Positions 8,810 to 16,781 of a stretch of DNA of 37,154 nt are shown here, one piece after another. Within the stretch, counting starts at the first letter, position 1. Every line of letters begins with the position of its first letter. The stretch is from an uncultured Desulfobacteraceae bacterium (lineage in GTDB: Bacteria; Desulfobacterota; Desulfobacteria; Desulfobacterales; Desulfobacteraceae). The stretch spans positions 1-37,154 of the forward strand of contig CAJWHT010000036.1 of NCBI GenBank assembly GCA_913041495.1, read 5' to 3'. A program made the position numbers and the translations under genes. The notes below the pieces were generated by a model, which had not been told where the DNA came from, searched no databases, and saw only the letters and a program-made list of their open reading frames with translations.

Positions 8810-9394
8810 TCAGCCGGACTTCAGTTTCTTTTTGAGAGCTTTGCCTGCATTCCAGGCACCGGCAACCGGGGCGCCCAGGGACCAGTATTTGAGGCTGGCA
8901 ATGTCAAAGAGCAGGGGATCCACCCGGGAGATGTCAATTTTGCCGTCGGTTACCACATCCGGGTCGGCATAGGTTTCAAGGATCTCACCGATGAAAATAT
9001 CGTGGGTATCAAAGTCCAGGGTGCGGTCCAGGCGGCATTCCATGGTCACCGGGCAGGCCTTGAGCATGGGGGCGTTTTTCGACTCCCCGTAGAATATGTC
9101 CAGGATGCCGCTTTTATCGCTGGTTTTGCCGGTGACAATGCCAAAGTAGTCGGTTTCCGCCACCAGGTCCTTTCCCGGGATATTTACGCTGAAAGATTTG
9201 GTGTCCAGGATACCCTTGTTAGAGTAATGACTCTTGTGTACCCCGAAGGAGAGGTATTGGGGCGTGCCGTGGTTCATGATACCCACGTGGGCAATGGTGA
9301 TGAAGTTGTTTTTTCCGTCCACCTTGGTCCCAAGGATCGTGGTCAGGCTGGGGTAGAGTGCATTTGCTCTGTCCAGGGGGAGTTTGTCTGTCAT
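8810..9394 (-). CDS. Flavin reductase family protein (flavoredoxin-like, FMN-binding)
   Basis: The protein is 194 aa, typical of the flavin reductase-like FMN-binding split-barrel family, which includes flavoredoxin of sulfate reducers. The N-terminal pattern (LYPSLTTILGTKVDGKNNF, then ITIAHVGIMNHGTPQYLSFG) matches the family's FMN-binding strand. The CPVTMECRLDRTLDFDTHDIFIGEI segment matches its C-terminal barrel. It would be a cytoplasmic electron-transfer protein or flavin reductase. The ribosome site reads AGGAGG on the minus strand just before ATG 9394. A dyad at 9425-9437, also found upstream of the adjacent marR gene, lies 31 nt upstream of the start codon, so regulation by that MarR protein is likely. 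Confidence 0.87.
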   Translation of the reverse strand: MTDKLPLDRANALYPSLTTILGTKVDGKNNFITIAHVGIMNHGTPQYLSFGVHKSHYSNKGILDTKSFSVNIPGKDLVAETDYFGIVTGKTSDKSGILDIFYGESKNAPMLKACPVTMECRLDRTLDFDTHDIFIGEILETYADPDVVTDGKIDISRVDPLLFDIASLKYWSLGAPVAGAWNAGKALKKKLKSG

Positions 9395-9424
9395 AAAGAC
9401 CTCCTATTTTTAATAGATTGATGC

Positions 9425-9437
9425 TTGTACATACAAA
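9425..9437. promoter_or_regulatory. Putative MarR operator upstream of the flavin reductase gene
   Basis: TTGTACATACAAA: arms TTGTA/TACAA flank a two-base centre. The same motif (one transition in the core) occurs at 9901-9914 in front of the marR gene itself. Sharing by regulator and target is the classic autoregulation pattern, though binding is inferred. Confidence 0.6.
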
Positions 9438-9475
9438 CATCGGTGTGCATAAGCGCCCCGACGATGATCGGTGCG

Positions 9476-9898
9476 CTAAAGCTTTTTGCTGACGGCGTCC
9501 AGATGCCGGGTCAGGTCAATACCGTTCTGTTCGCCTAGAATATCGCTGTAGCGTTCGTATAATCTTTTCCAGGCAGCTTCAATGACCGGCAGCAGTTCCT
9601 CACCGGCCTGGGTCAGGGTAATGGATGCTGTTTTACCCCGGGTGGTTTTTTGGGCAAACCCCCTGTGGACGAGGGTGTCCACAAATCGGGTCACGGTGGA
9701 GGGGGCCAGGTTCAATGCTTCGCACAATTTTTTAGGTCCGATGCCGGGATCATCATGGACCAGCATGACAATAAAGGCGTGGGAGGGGGATAGCCCTGCG
9801 GGTCTGAATGCCTCCTCCGCCATCCGGGTGATCTTCCGGGCAAGGGAGTTGGCCGTGAAAAACAGGCAGTTGTGTAATATGTGTTCAGTCTTTTTCAT
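9476..9898 (-). CDS. MarR family transcriptional regulator
   Basis: This 140-aa protein has the winged helix-turn-helix of the MarR family. KKLCEALNLAPSTVTRFVDTLVHRGF is the recognition-helix region and KTTRGKTASITLTQAGEEL is the wing and following helix; N- and C-terminal helices serve dimerisation. I chose ATG 9898 (MKKTEHIL). It has no clear Shine-Dalgarno, because the predicted operator at 9901-9914 sits directly against it. An in-frame TTG at 9934 is the alternative. The gene lies upstream of the flavin reductase on the same strand with an 81-nt gap, and each gene carries a copy of the same dyad. The inducing ligand is unknown; flavin reductase control suggests a redox or aromatic signal. 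Confidence 0.9.
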   Translation of the reverse strand: MKKTEHILHNCLFFTANSLARKITRMAEEAFRPAGLSPSHAFIVMLVHDDPGIGPKKLCEALNLAPSTVTRFVDTLVHRGFAQKTTRGKTASITLTQAGEELLPVIEAAWKRLYERYSDILGEQNGIDLTRHLDAVSKKL

Positions 9899-9900
9899 TG

Positions 9901-9914
9901 TTTGTGCATACAAA
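9901..9914. promoter_or_regulatory. Putative MarR autoregulatory operator
   Basis: TTTGTGCATACAAA lies immediately upstream of the marR start codon, with arms TTTGT/ACAAA. It matches the dyad at 9425-9437 in front of the flavin reductase gene. A repressor bound here would cover the translation start region and probably the promoter. Confidence 0.6.
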
Positions 9915-9976
9915 TATATCAGACGCAGTCCCAAGTCAAGTGGATTTTCAGGCGGCTGACACCTATCCGGAGAAAC

Positions 9977-11683
9977 TTATTTGGCGCCGCTTTTGCGCAG
10001 CTCAATCAAAAGATCCCTGGCGTGGGCTGTCTGATCGGGTCCCAGCACGTCTTTCATTCCCTTTTCATCCGAGAGAACCATGAGCATGGCAGCGGCAAAG
10101 AGTTTGTTGGTTTGAACGATTTTGGACAGGTGGGCGGTCATGGGCTGGGCCTTGGATCCCACATAGGTGGTAAAAAAGATCCGGTAGAATTCCCGCTGGG
10201 GCTTATAATGCCGGGCATAGGCATGGAGACGTTTCTTGATGCCAAGGGCGGCCTTGTCGGCGGTCAATGACTCCCGGGTATATTCAGTGAGGGATGAAAA
10301 TGCGGATGTCACAAGGGTCTCCCTTATGCCTGCCATGATTTCCAGGGTGGTATCCTGGGTGACCCGGCAGATCTGGGCATTGTTTGCCAGGATGGTGTCA
10401 AGCTGGGTATAGTCCACCCGGCTGATCAAGTCCACATAGGCATTGCGGACCGCCTTTTTCTCTTCGGGCAGGTCCAAAGGTGCCAGACGGAGGTTGTCCA
10501 CAGCCCGCTGCATTTCCACGATCTGCTGGCCGAGCAGCTTCAACTCGGATTCCGTGCTTTCCCGGGTCAGGCCGGAAAGTTTTTCTGCAAGATCCTTGTA
10601 CAGGAGGCGAAATAGATCAAAATAAAGCCGCCTGTAAGTCTTTTCAGATTTAAAGCGGCAACAGTACCGGGTGATGTCCGGGTATTTGAAAAGCATACTC
10701 AACCTATACCGGGCGGCGGCAGTGCCAAGGTTGGCCACCAGGTCCACGTTTTCCAGCTTGTCTATCCTGTCCGACTTGGCCCCGAAAAAAAGCCGGGTCA
10801 GGTTCTGCATGAGAACGGGATCTGTTTTTCCCAAAACCACAGCCGGGGAAAGATCGAGAATCCGCATGAGGCGGTGGGCCGCTTCCAGGTAGGCGTTGAT
10901 TCTTTTGAGTACGGTCAGGGTGGCCTCGTTCATCTTTTCCATAGCTTTGAGGAATTTTTTCTTGTTCTTTTCCTGGAGGGCCATCTGTTCACGGGTCATC
11001 AGGATTTTGGAAAATACGTCGTTGAGTGATTTGATTTCATGACGGGATTTGGCAATGATGCCGGCCAGGGCGGACTTTTCCATGGAGGGGAGTTTGGCGC
11101 CGGCCAGGCGGCAGACCAGATCCGCATTGTTGATATCATCCAGGTAGTCCCGCCAGGGTTTATCATCAGCCAGGCTGCCGATGAGGGCTGTCAGGGTCTT
11201 GCTGACCAGGGTTTTGTAGTCTCTGCCTGCGCTGCTTCTGGCGATGACCTCTTTGAGATCAGGCTTTAAAAGCGAGGTGTCCACCGTCCCCTTATGGGTT
11301 TTCAGGTTGTTGAAATAGGTGATGATCAGGTTGGTGGTGAGCAGCTCGATGGTTTTTTTATTGCCGGCATCCTGGATGTCCTCTTCCGCGATGCTGAATC
11401 CGCAGTCAAAGGAAATGGGGTCCGCTTCCTGGCTCAGGATACGGAACAGGGTATACAGGCTTTCAATGTATTGGTCCGGATAAGGGGTGCCGTTTTTTCC
11501 CATTTCCGTAAAAAAAAAGCGGGAGATGGATTTGGTGGAGACAACCAGGAGGCCTTTTTCATCTCTTTTGTATTTTTTCAGGGGATTCAGCCCCTTGGTA
11601 CCGTGCTGGAGGAGATTGGAAACCTTTCGCTGGTAGAGTCTTTCCCTGAATTTTTTGGCCGTTTCATCGTTTAATGTTTTCAT
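9977..11683 (-). CDS. Hypothetical protein, 568 aa, helical, third gene of the PAS-FapA operon
   Basis: I do not recognise a family. The 568-aa product is rich in Lys, Leu and Arg, with no signal peptide and no membrane segments. It appears almost wholly alpha-helical. The N-terminus contains paired basic segments (ERLYQRK, KKYKRDEKG). The middle (~residues 210-270) is a helical, coiled-coil-like stretch with a run of Lys (EKNKKKFLKAMEKM). The gene overlaps the 3' end of the upstream fapA-like gene by 20 nt, so translation is probably coupled and function linked. It may be an adaptor or effector acting with FapA. No catalytic motif was found. Confidence 0.7.
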   Translation of the reverse strand: MKTLNDETAKKFRERLYQRKVSNLLQHGTKGLNPLKKYKRDEKGLLVVSTKSISRFFFTEMGKNGTPYPDQYIESLYTLFRILSQEADPISFDCGFSIAEEDIQDAGNKKTIELLTTNLIITYFNNLKTHKGTVDTSLLKPDLKEVIARSSAGRDYKTLVSKTLTALIGSLADDKPWRDYLDDINNADLVCRLAGAKLPSMEKSALAGIIAKSRHEIKSLNDVFSKILMTREQMALQEKNKKKFLKAMEKMNEATLTVLKRINAYLEAAHRLMRILDLSPAVVLGKTDPVLMQNLTRLFFGAKSDRIDKLENVDLVANLGTAAARYRLSMLFKYPDITRYCCRFKSEKTYRRLYFDLFRLLYKDLAEKLSGLTRESTESELKLLGQQIVEMQRAVDNLRLAPLDLPEEKKAVRNAYVDLISRVDYTQLDTILANNAQICRVTQDTTLEIMAGIRETLVTSAFSSLTEYTRESLTADKAALGIKKRLHAYARHYKPQREFYRIFFTTYVGSKAQPMTAHLSKIVQTNKLFAAAMLMVLSDEKGMKDVLGPDQTAHARDLLIELRKSGAK

Positions 11684-13754
11684 GGATCTGGATCTGGTAT
11701 CCTTCCTCTCCTTTTTTCGTGGATATCAATTCTTTGATTTTAACGTTGGAAAGCTGTTCCTGAATTTCCCTTGTGGCATGGGGACCGTTGATCAGGGTGG
11801 CGGTGGTCACTCTGCCGGTAACCGTGATTTCGGCAATCCCGGGGTTAACTTCCTGCCACTCCGTGAAATTGGCCAATTCGTACTGGTAATCATCCAGGCT
11901 GTCCTTGAGCTGTTCCTTCTTTACCTCCAGTTCCATAATCCGGGTTTCGTTTTTTTCGATCCGGTCAAAGTACCGGTTCAGATCAGTGTCTAGACGCGAG
12001 AACAATGCCTTGTTTTTCTGAACCTGGGATTTGAAGACGTCCGCCTTCTGGGACTCCTCTTTTTCTTGGGCCATCTTCTCTTCTAAGTGGCGCCCCTCAT
12101 CCCTTGCCAGATCCATTTCGTATGCAAGCCTGCCGGTGGACTGATGCAGGGCCTGGACATCTTTTTCAAGTGCCGTGATTTTTTCCCGGATTTCCTCAAT
12201 CAGGCTTTCACTGCGGCGGATGTGGTTTGTGATGGTTTTCACCTCTTTTGCGATGAACGCGTCAACCCCCATGGTGATGGTGTTGGGTACGGATTTCTCG
12301 GTTCCCAGGTGCCGGGCTGTCAACCCCATATTGGCTGTGATATCCGAAGAGATGATCTCGCCGTTGGGAATAAGGACCGCACCACTGGTTTCAATGGTGG
12401 TGTCCACGATTTCCTTTAAGGCCGTCAGGTTGCCCAGACAAAATATTTTTGAGTTCTGGATGAATTTTGCAGTGACATTTCCCCTGGCGTAAATCGTGGC
12501 ATCGTTGATCCCGTTGGCCACCGTAACATCGCCTTCGGCATGAATCTTGCCGCCGTCCACGGTATCGAGCCGTACGGCGTCCCCCTTGATCCGGAATCCG
12601 GCTTTCAGGGTGCCTTTGACGTCGATATTGCCGGCGTAATCCAGGTGGCCGGTTTCATAGTTGACATCGTTTTGCACCAGGAAAACATCGGAGACCTGAA
12701 CGTTTCCGGACCAGGTCAGGCGGGGATGTCCGCTGATTTCCGCATAGAGTCGCTGCTCGTCTTCGGAAGGGACCACCCCTTGCTTATACCGCAGGGGAAT
12801 ATCCGTGACTATCGGTACTTCAACGATCTGGTCAAAAATATTGGTGCCGTTGCGGGCCTCAACCATGGGGAATTTTTCAACCAGCAGAGTGCCTTTTTCC
12901 ACCCAGGGAATTTGCCCCCTGTCCTTGAAGTCGATTTTTCCCTCTTCGTCAAAACCGCCGGCTTTAAGATGATCCGTATCAAAGTAATATTCGATCCTGG
13001 CGTCTTTACCTTCCACCGGCGGTTTGCCCGTGGCCACCTGGAACGGTTTTGTTTTAAACCCGCTGGACCGGATAAATCCGTCGAGCTGTTCCTCTCTTAC
13101 CAGTCCGAAAAAGATGCCCTCATCTCCTAAGCTATCGGACAGCTCGGCGGCGGACAGGGTATCGTTGAATTTATCCGTTTTGGTGATAAAGGCATTCATC
13201 CCCATTTGATCGATTTCCAGAATCACACCGCAGGCCAGTTCTTTTTTTACGGAGTGATCCGGTTTGTTTTCAGGGGCCTTTGCCACAAGCTGTGTCTCGG
13301 CGGATTCTGCTTGTTCTGCCACAGCCGGGGCAGATGGAGACGGTTCAGGTGCAGGTCTTGGCGGGGTGCCGGGCTGTTTTTCCTGAATCCTGAGAATTTT
13401 CAGGAATTGTTCTTTGGTAAGGGTGTTATTTTTGAGCCAGATTTCGCCTATGAATTTCGGGACACCCTTGCCGGCGGCTTTTTTTTGCCGGGCGATTTCT
13501 TCTTGAAACACGGCCTTATCCACAAAACCCAGTTTTACTGCAATGGTGCCGAAGATGGTATTTTTACGCATCACCTTCAACGTCTGGAAGGTGGCGATGA
13601 CCTGTTTCATCTGGGGAACGGGTATGAGTTCCTGGGCGAGAAAATAGTTCTTCAATGCCATTTCAAGGTTTTTGGATCCCTGGCAGGCTTTGAGGGCCTG
13701 GGCACACTGCTCCCGGGTAATGAGGTTTTTCTGTAAGGCTATTTTCTCCAGCAT
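11664..13754 (-). CDS. FapA family protein (DUF342), without a receiver domain
   Basis: The 696-aa protein is a paralogue of the REC-FapA fusion at the window start. The N-terminal ~130 residues hold helical repeats (KNLITREQCAQAL, VKLGFVDKAVFQEEI, KNNTLTKEQFLKIL) resembling the pre-core repeats of the paralogue and MshEN-like modules. A Pro/Ala-rich linker (~residues 125-150) follows. The DUF342 core contains ARIEYYFDTDHLKAGGFDEEGKIDFKDRG, closely matching the other copy, then a Gly/Asn-turn beta-helix region (GNVDYETGH in variant form, GDVTVANG, GNVTAKF) and a long C-terminal coiled coil (~residues 500-620). It is likely cytoplasmic. It follows the PAS gene by 62 nt and overlaps the unknown 568-aa gene by 20 nt, indicating an operon. 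The biochemical role of FapA proteins is not settled. Confidence 0.87.
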   Translation of the reverse strand: MLEKIALQKNLITREQCAQALKACQGSKNLEMALKNYFLAQELIPVPQMKQVIATFQTLKVMRKNTIFGTIAVKLGFVDKAVFQEEIARQKKAAGKGVPKFIGEIWLKNNTLTKEQFLKILRIQEKQPGTPPRPAPEPSPSAPAVAEQAESAETQLVAKAPENKPDHSVKKELACGVILEIDQMGMNAFITKTDKFNDTLSAAELSDSLGDEGIFFGLVREEQLDGFIRSSGFKTKPFQVATGKPPVEGKDARIEYYFDTDHLKAGGFDEEGKIDFKDRGQIPWVEKGTLLVEKFPMVEARNGTNIFDQIVEVPIVTDIPLRYKQGVVPSEDEQRLYAEISGHPRLTWSGNVQVSDVFLVQNDVNYETGHLDYAGNIDVKGTLKAGFRIKGDAVRLDTVDGGKIHAEGDVTVANGINDATIYARGNVTAKFIQNSKIFCLGNLTALKEIVDTTIETSGAVLIPNGEIISSDITANMGLTARHLGTEKSVPNTITMGVDAFIAKEVKTITNHIRRSESLIEEIREKITALEKDVQALHQSTGRLAYEMDLARDEGRHLEEKMAQEKEESQKADVFKSQVQKNKALFSRLDTDLNRYFDRIEKNETRIMELEVKKEQLKDSLDDYQYELANFTEWQEVNPGIAEITVTGRVTTATLINGPHATREIQEQLSNVKIKELISTKKGEEGYQIQIHENIKR

Positions 13755-13816
13755 AGGCAGCCCTGTTCCGCTGAGTGGTTCACGTGACCCTTTTTATCAA
13801 GCATTGTCGTCCGGCA

Positions 13817-14248
13817 TCAGCTTTCGGGGGCCTCGGCTGTGACATCCCGCTGGATAGCCATAAAATGGGATGTGTCACCGGAAGGCCCGGTAATGGGGAC
13901 AATCTTCCACTCCATCATGAAGGTGGTGCCATCTTTCTTATAATTCACCGCCCGGCCGTGGAACAACCGGCCTTCGGCCAGATCCTTAGCCAGACGTTTT
14001 AAAACCTCATCATCTGTTTTCGGGCCCTGAAGGATACCCGGAGATTTGCCCAGGACCTCTTCAGGCGTATACCCGCTCAGTGCGCAAAAGGCTGGATTGA
14101 CGTATACAACGGGGTATCCGCTCCCGGCTTCGGTGATCATGATGGCATCGAAAGATTCATCTATGGAGGCAACCAGCATCCGCTTCATTATGGACTTAAA
14201 ATTTTCGTCGTGGTCAAACAGGTCACTTACATGGTTGGGAATTTCCAT
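13817..14248 (-). CDS. Single PAS-domain protein, LOV-like but lacking the photoactive cysteine
   Basis: The 143-aa protein is essentially one PAS fold (residues ~28-138). VVYVNPAFCALSGYTPEEVLG and ILQGPKTD follow the LOV/PAS_9 layout, but the LOV adduct motif (NCRFLQ) reads SPGILQ, so the cysteine that binds FMN under blue light is missing. It ends with HFMAIQRDVT, the usual last PAS strand, and no output domain is attached. It probably works by protein-protein contact with downstream operon products. The ribosome site GAAAGGAGACATCC precedes ATG 14248. It is the first gene of the PAS-fapA-568 aa operon and diverges from a PAS-LuxR regulator. Confidence 0.85.
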   Translation of the reverse strand: MEIPNHVSDLFDHDENFKSIMKRMLVASIDESFDAIMITEAGSGYPVVYVNPAFCALSGYTPEEVLGKSPGILQGPKTDDEVLKRLAKDLAEGRLFHGRAVNYKKDGTTFMMEWKIVPITGPSGDTSHFMAIQRDVTAEAPES

Positions 14249-14407
14249 AGTGGATGTCTCCTTTCATCGCCGGGGCCGGCCAGTAAAACGGAAAGTTAAT
14301 ATCCCTGAACAGCCCACATTGTGACCCATTGTGCGCAAAACATCAAGAAAAAACACGGGTTGGGCGATTCGCATCAAAATGCATAGTAATATTTCCCATA
14401 TGCCTTG

Positions 14408-14421
14408 CCGGACAGGTCCGG
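14408..14421. repeat. Short palindrome in the divergent PAS / PAS-LuxR intergenic region
   Basis: CCGGACAGGTCCGG has perfect 6-bp arms around a 2-base centre. It lies 62 nt upstream of the PAS-LuxR start, in the 234-nt gap between divergent genes. It could be an operator, perhaps for the LuxR-type protein. Only one copy was found here. Confidence 0.3.
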
Positions 14422-14482
14422 AGTTTACACAGATAAAAAACTAGGGTTTAATGGGCCAGACAAAACTTTAGGAAAAAACGGC

Positions 14483-15373
14483 ATGACAGATCTCCATCTG
14501 ACATATTCGGATCAATTGATCCGCAGTATTTTCGATTCCTTATCCGCCCATATCGCCATTATTGACCACCGCGGCCGTATCCTTGAAACCAACGCGGCAT
14601 GGCGAAATTTCTCCCGGGATAATCGGCAGGACTCCGGTGAACCTTCCCAAATCATTGACTTTACCGGTATGAACTATCTGCACATCTGTGAAGCGGCTAC
14701 CGACGAGGGGGCCCGGGATGCGTGGAACGTTGCCGGGGGAATCCGGGAAGTGATTCAAAAAAAGAGGGATGAATTTTTGTACGACTACCCCTGTCATTCC
14801 CCGGAGGGTAAACGCTGGTTTTATATGCGGGCCATCCGGATGGCGGGTGCGGACCCGGTGCAGGTCATTGTCAGCCACGAGGACATCACCGAACTCAAAC
14901 TGGCCCAGGAGTCCTTGAAACAGCATCAGGACATTTTAGAGGAGCAAAACCAGAGGCTGGAAGAGGCCAATATCGCCCTCAAGGTATTGATTGAGCAGCG
15001 GGAAAAGGACAAGGCGGAAACCGAGAAGCACTTTTTAACCCATATCCGGGCTTTTGTGCTGCCCTATATCAGCAAGCTTAAATCCGGCAACCTGGGTGAG
15101 CGGGACAGGACATTACTGGGAATTGTGGAGGACCAGCTCAACCAGGTGGTTTCCCCTCTTATGCAGCGGATGGACAACGCCGGCGTCATGCTCACCCCCC
15201 AGGAGATGCAGGTGGCCGCACTGGTGAAAGAGGGGAAAACCACGGCGGAAATTGCGGATGTCCTCTACATTTCAGAGACCACCGTCAGTTTTCACCGCAA
15301 AAACTTGCGTACCAAGCTGGGTTTGAAAAACAAGGGAACGAATCTAAGGTCCTTTCTTTTGTCCATGTCATAA
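14483..15373 (+). CDS. PAS domain - LuxR-type helix-turn-helix transcriptional regulator
   Basis: The 296-aa protein has an N-terminal PAS domain (residues ~8-135; AIIDHRGRILETNAAW is the first strand pair and HEDITELK the final strand). A coiled-coil helix (~135-185) acts as linker. A LuxR/FixJ-type DNA-binding domain is at the C-terminus (LTPQEMQVAALVKEGKTTAEIADVLYISETTVSFHRKNLRTKLGL). The architecture is common in deltaproteobacteria and suggests an intracellular small-molecule or redox sensor controlling transcription. I chose ATG 14483 (MTDLHLTYS) rather than an in-frame TTG at 14405, because the latter adds 26 non-conserved residues. The divergent PAS-FapA operon is the most obvious target, by position only. 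Confidence 0.88.
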   Translation: MTDLHLTYSDQLIRSIFDSLSAHIAIIDHRGRILETNAAWRNFSRDNRQDSGEPSQIIDFTGMNYLHICEAATDEGARDAWNVAGGIREVIQKKRDEFLYDYPCHSPEGKRWFYMRAIRMAGADPVQVIVSHEDITELKLAQESLKQHQDILEEQNQRLEEANIALKVLIEQREKDKAETEKHFLTHIRAFVLPYISKLKSGNLGERDRTLLGIVEDQLNQVVSPLMQRMDNAGVMLTPQEMQVAALVKEGKTTAEIADVLYISETTVSFHRKNLRTKLGLKNKGTNLRSFLLSMS

Positions 15374-15399
15374 CCGTCCGAAGGTTTTTTATTTGCGCA

Positions 15400-16545
15400 T
15401 CAGGGAACATCTTTCAGCACCACCTGCATCTCCGGGCGGTTTTCCATTTCCTGAATGGCCTTTGACAGTTCAATCTTGTCCGGGTTTTTCGGGGACATAT
15501 TTTTGAGTGCATCCGTCAACTCGGTCTGTTCCATGATAAATGACCTGTTTTTTCCTGTCTGGACATAGGCTGCCCAGGGAATGAATTTTGTCAGGGGAAA
15601 CAACTGGCCTTCCCGGGGGGAAATATCAATGTTGATGCCTGAGATGAATACCAGGTTTCTGCCGCGGTATCCGGGCGCCTGGAGAAGGGTTCTGAAGCTG
15701 CGTTCAAATTCTATGCGTGTGTTGGCAATGGCAGCACTCAAGAACGGATGGGGGGATGTGACGATCCGGGGCATCTGTCTGGCCAGGTTTTTTTCAAGCT
15801 GGTCCCTGCCTTCGAGTGTATCTGAAATATCACGCTTAAAATAGAAAAGATCCGGGGTCAGATCGCGGTCTATGGAAAGGGACCGGTCCCTGTGGGCGGG
15901 CGGCAGTTTTTCTTCTAGTTCCGTGTGCATGGGGAACAAGGTGGCAGTGCTGAGCTGGCCTATGGGGCGTGAAAGGCGGTTATCAGCGCCGCCGGAGGGG
16001 CCGGGGGCAATCAGCTTGTTCAGCCTGAGAAATAATCCCTGGCCCCGATCCGGTTCCAGGTACAGGTTGTCAATAAGGATTGCGGCCCGGCCGTCGGCGA
16101 GGGTATACCTGATATTTTGCCTGGCATAGGCGTATTCTTTGGTATACCAATCCATTACCGCGCCGATTTTACCGCAGCACGCCGTGTGCTCAAGGGTCTG
16201 TGTTTGAAGGCGCTTGTATGATCCGAACGTCTGGCTGTCCGGGTCATACCCGACGTGGCTGGCCTGGATGATAACCAGATCCTGGCCGTGGTGTGCGTGG
16301 GGGCCATGGCGGTCCGTGGCAACGATGCCTCCCACCATCCCGTGGTTAAAGGGAAATGTCCCGAAGTGCTTGGCGATGAGGATGATGGGAAATCCTTGGT
16401 TTTCATCGGAGCAAAACGCCCGGGACGGCATGATCTGGCCGGATTTGAACCCGTATGATTTGCAAAGGTTGTAAAATCTGGGAACAAAGGCGCTGTATCG
16501 GAACAGGCTGTCCCCGATCTGAAATTCGTCAAATCGGTTTTCCAT
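15400..16545 (-). CDS. LCIB-like protein (possible theta-type carbonic anhydrase)
   Basis: The 381-aa protein looks like the limiting-CO2-inducible LCIB/LCIC family, whose members adopt a beta-carbonic-anhydrase-like zinc fold. The matching block runs from FNHGMVGGIVATDRHGPHAH through VIIQASHVGYD to HTACCGKIG, mirroring the family's G..G...G......HH...G..L...GPHVG...CGA pattern. Candidate zinc ligands are Cys45, His97 and Cys123 or Cys124; their spacing (52 and 26-27 residues) is near that of characterised LCIB proteins. The catalytic Asp is present (Asp47, CSDEN), but the position two residues later, usually Arg, is Asn, so activity is uncertain. About 200 C-terminal residues are not assigned. 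The start at 16545 has AAGGAGG 8 nt upstream; an in-frame ATG at 16587 has none. A CO2/bicarbonate role is inferred. Confidence 0.55.
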   Translation of the reverse strand: MENRFDEFQIGDSLFRYSAFVPRFYNLCKSYGFKSGQIMPSRAFCSDENQGFPIILIAKHFGTFPFNHGMVGGIVATDRHGPHAHHGQDLVIIQASHVGYDPDSQTFGSYKRLQTQTLEHTACCGKIGAVMDWYTKEYAYARQNIRYTLADGRAAILIDNLYLEPDRGQGLFLRLNKLIAPGPSGGADNRLSRPIGQLSTATLFPMHTELEEKLPPAHRDRSLSIDRDLTPDLFYFKRDISDTLEGRDQLEKNLARQMPRIVTSPHPFLSAAIANTRIEFERSFRTLLQAPGYRGRNLVFISGINIDISPREGQLFPLTKFIPWAAYVQTGKNRSFIMEQTELTDALKNMSPKNPDKIELSKAIQEMENRPEMQVVLKDVP

Positions 16546-16685
16546 GTGGTCCTCCTTCATAAGCCTCATTGGGATGAATGTCGCCATTTCCTCCGCATGG
16601 GACCGGCAGTGACGGTGTTGTTTTTGTGGGGGCTTTGGGCATCACAGGCGGAGGCCTTAAATTTCATGTATCATCGGCAGCCGTG

Positions 16686-16735
16686 CTTGTCAAAGACTGC
16701 TGGTTATTGACAAGGTCTGGCCGATGACCTAAAAG
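16686..16735 (+). promoter_or_regulatory. Putative sigma-70 promoter with overlapping dyad upstream of the rubrerythrin gene
   Basis: A consensus -35 TTGACA (16707-16712) is followed 17 nt later by TAAAAG (16730-16735). The -35 sits inside the right arm of an inverted repeat, CTTGTCAA (16686-16693) and TTGACAAG (16707-16714). A repressor bound there would block the -35. Binding protein unknown. Confidence 0.5.
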
Positions 16736-16781
16736 ATAGGCAAGTAAAAGTTAATTTAACCCGTTCCATAAGGAGATACCC

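Noticed and set aside
8777-9421. Long plus-strand open frame of 214 codons
   Set aside because: It is the antisense of the flavin reductase gene, whose motifs and ribosome site are clear.
12540-13130. Plus-strand open frames inside the second fapA gene
   Set aside because: They are antisense to a well-supported FapA coding region and show no ribosome site or family pattern.
13817-14248. Blue-light LOV photoreceptor
   Set aside because: The adduct cysteine in the LOV motif is missing (SPGILQ), so the canonical photochemistry is not expected.
15370-15399. Weak hairpin with T-run between the convergent PAS-LuxR and LCIB-like genes
   Set aside because: Only a 4-bp stem can form, too weak to call a terminator.
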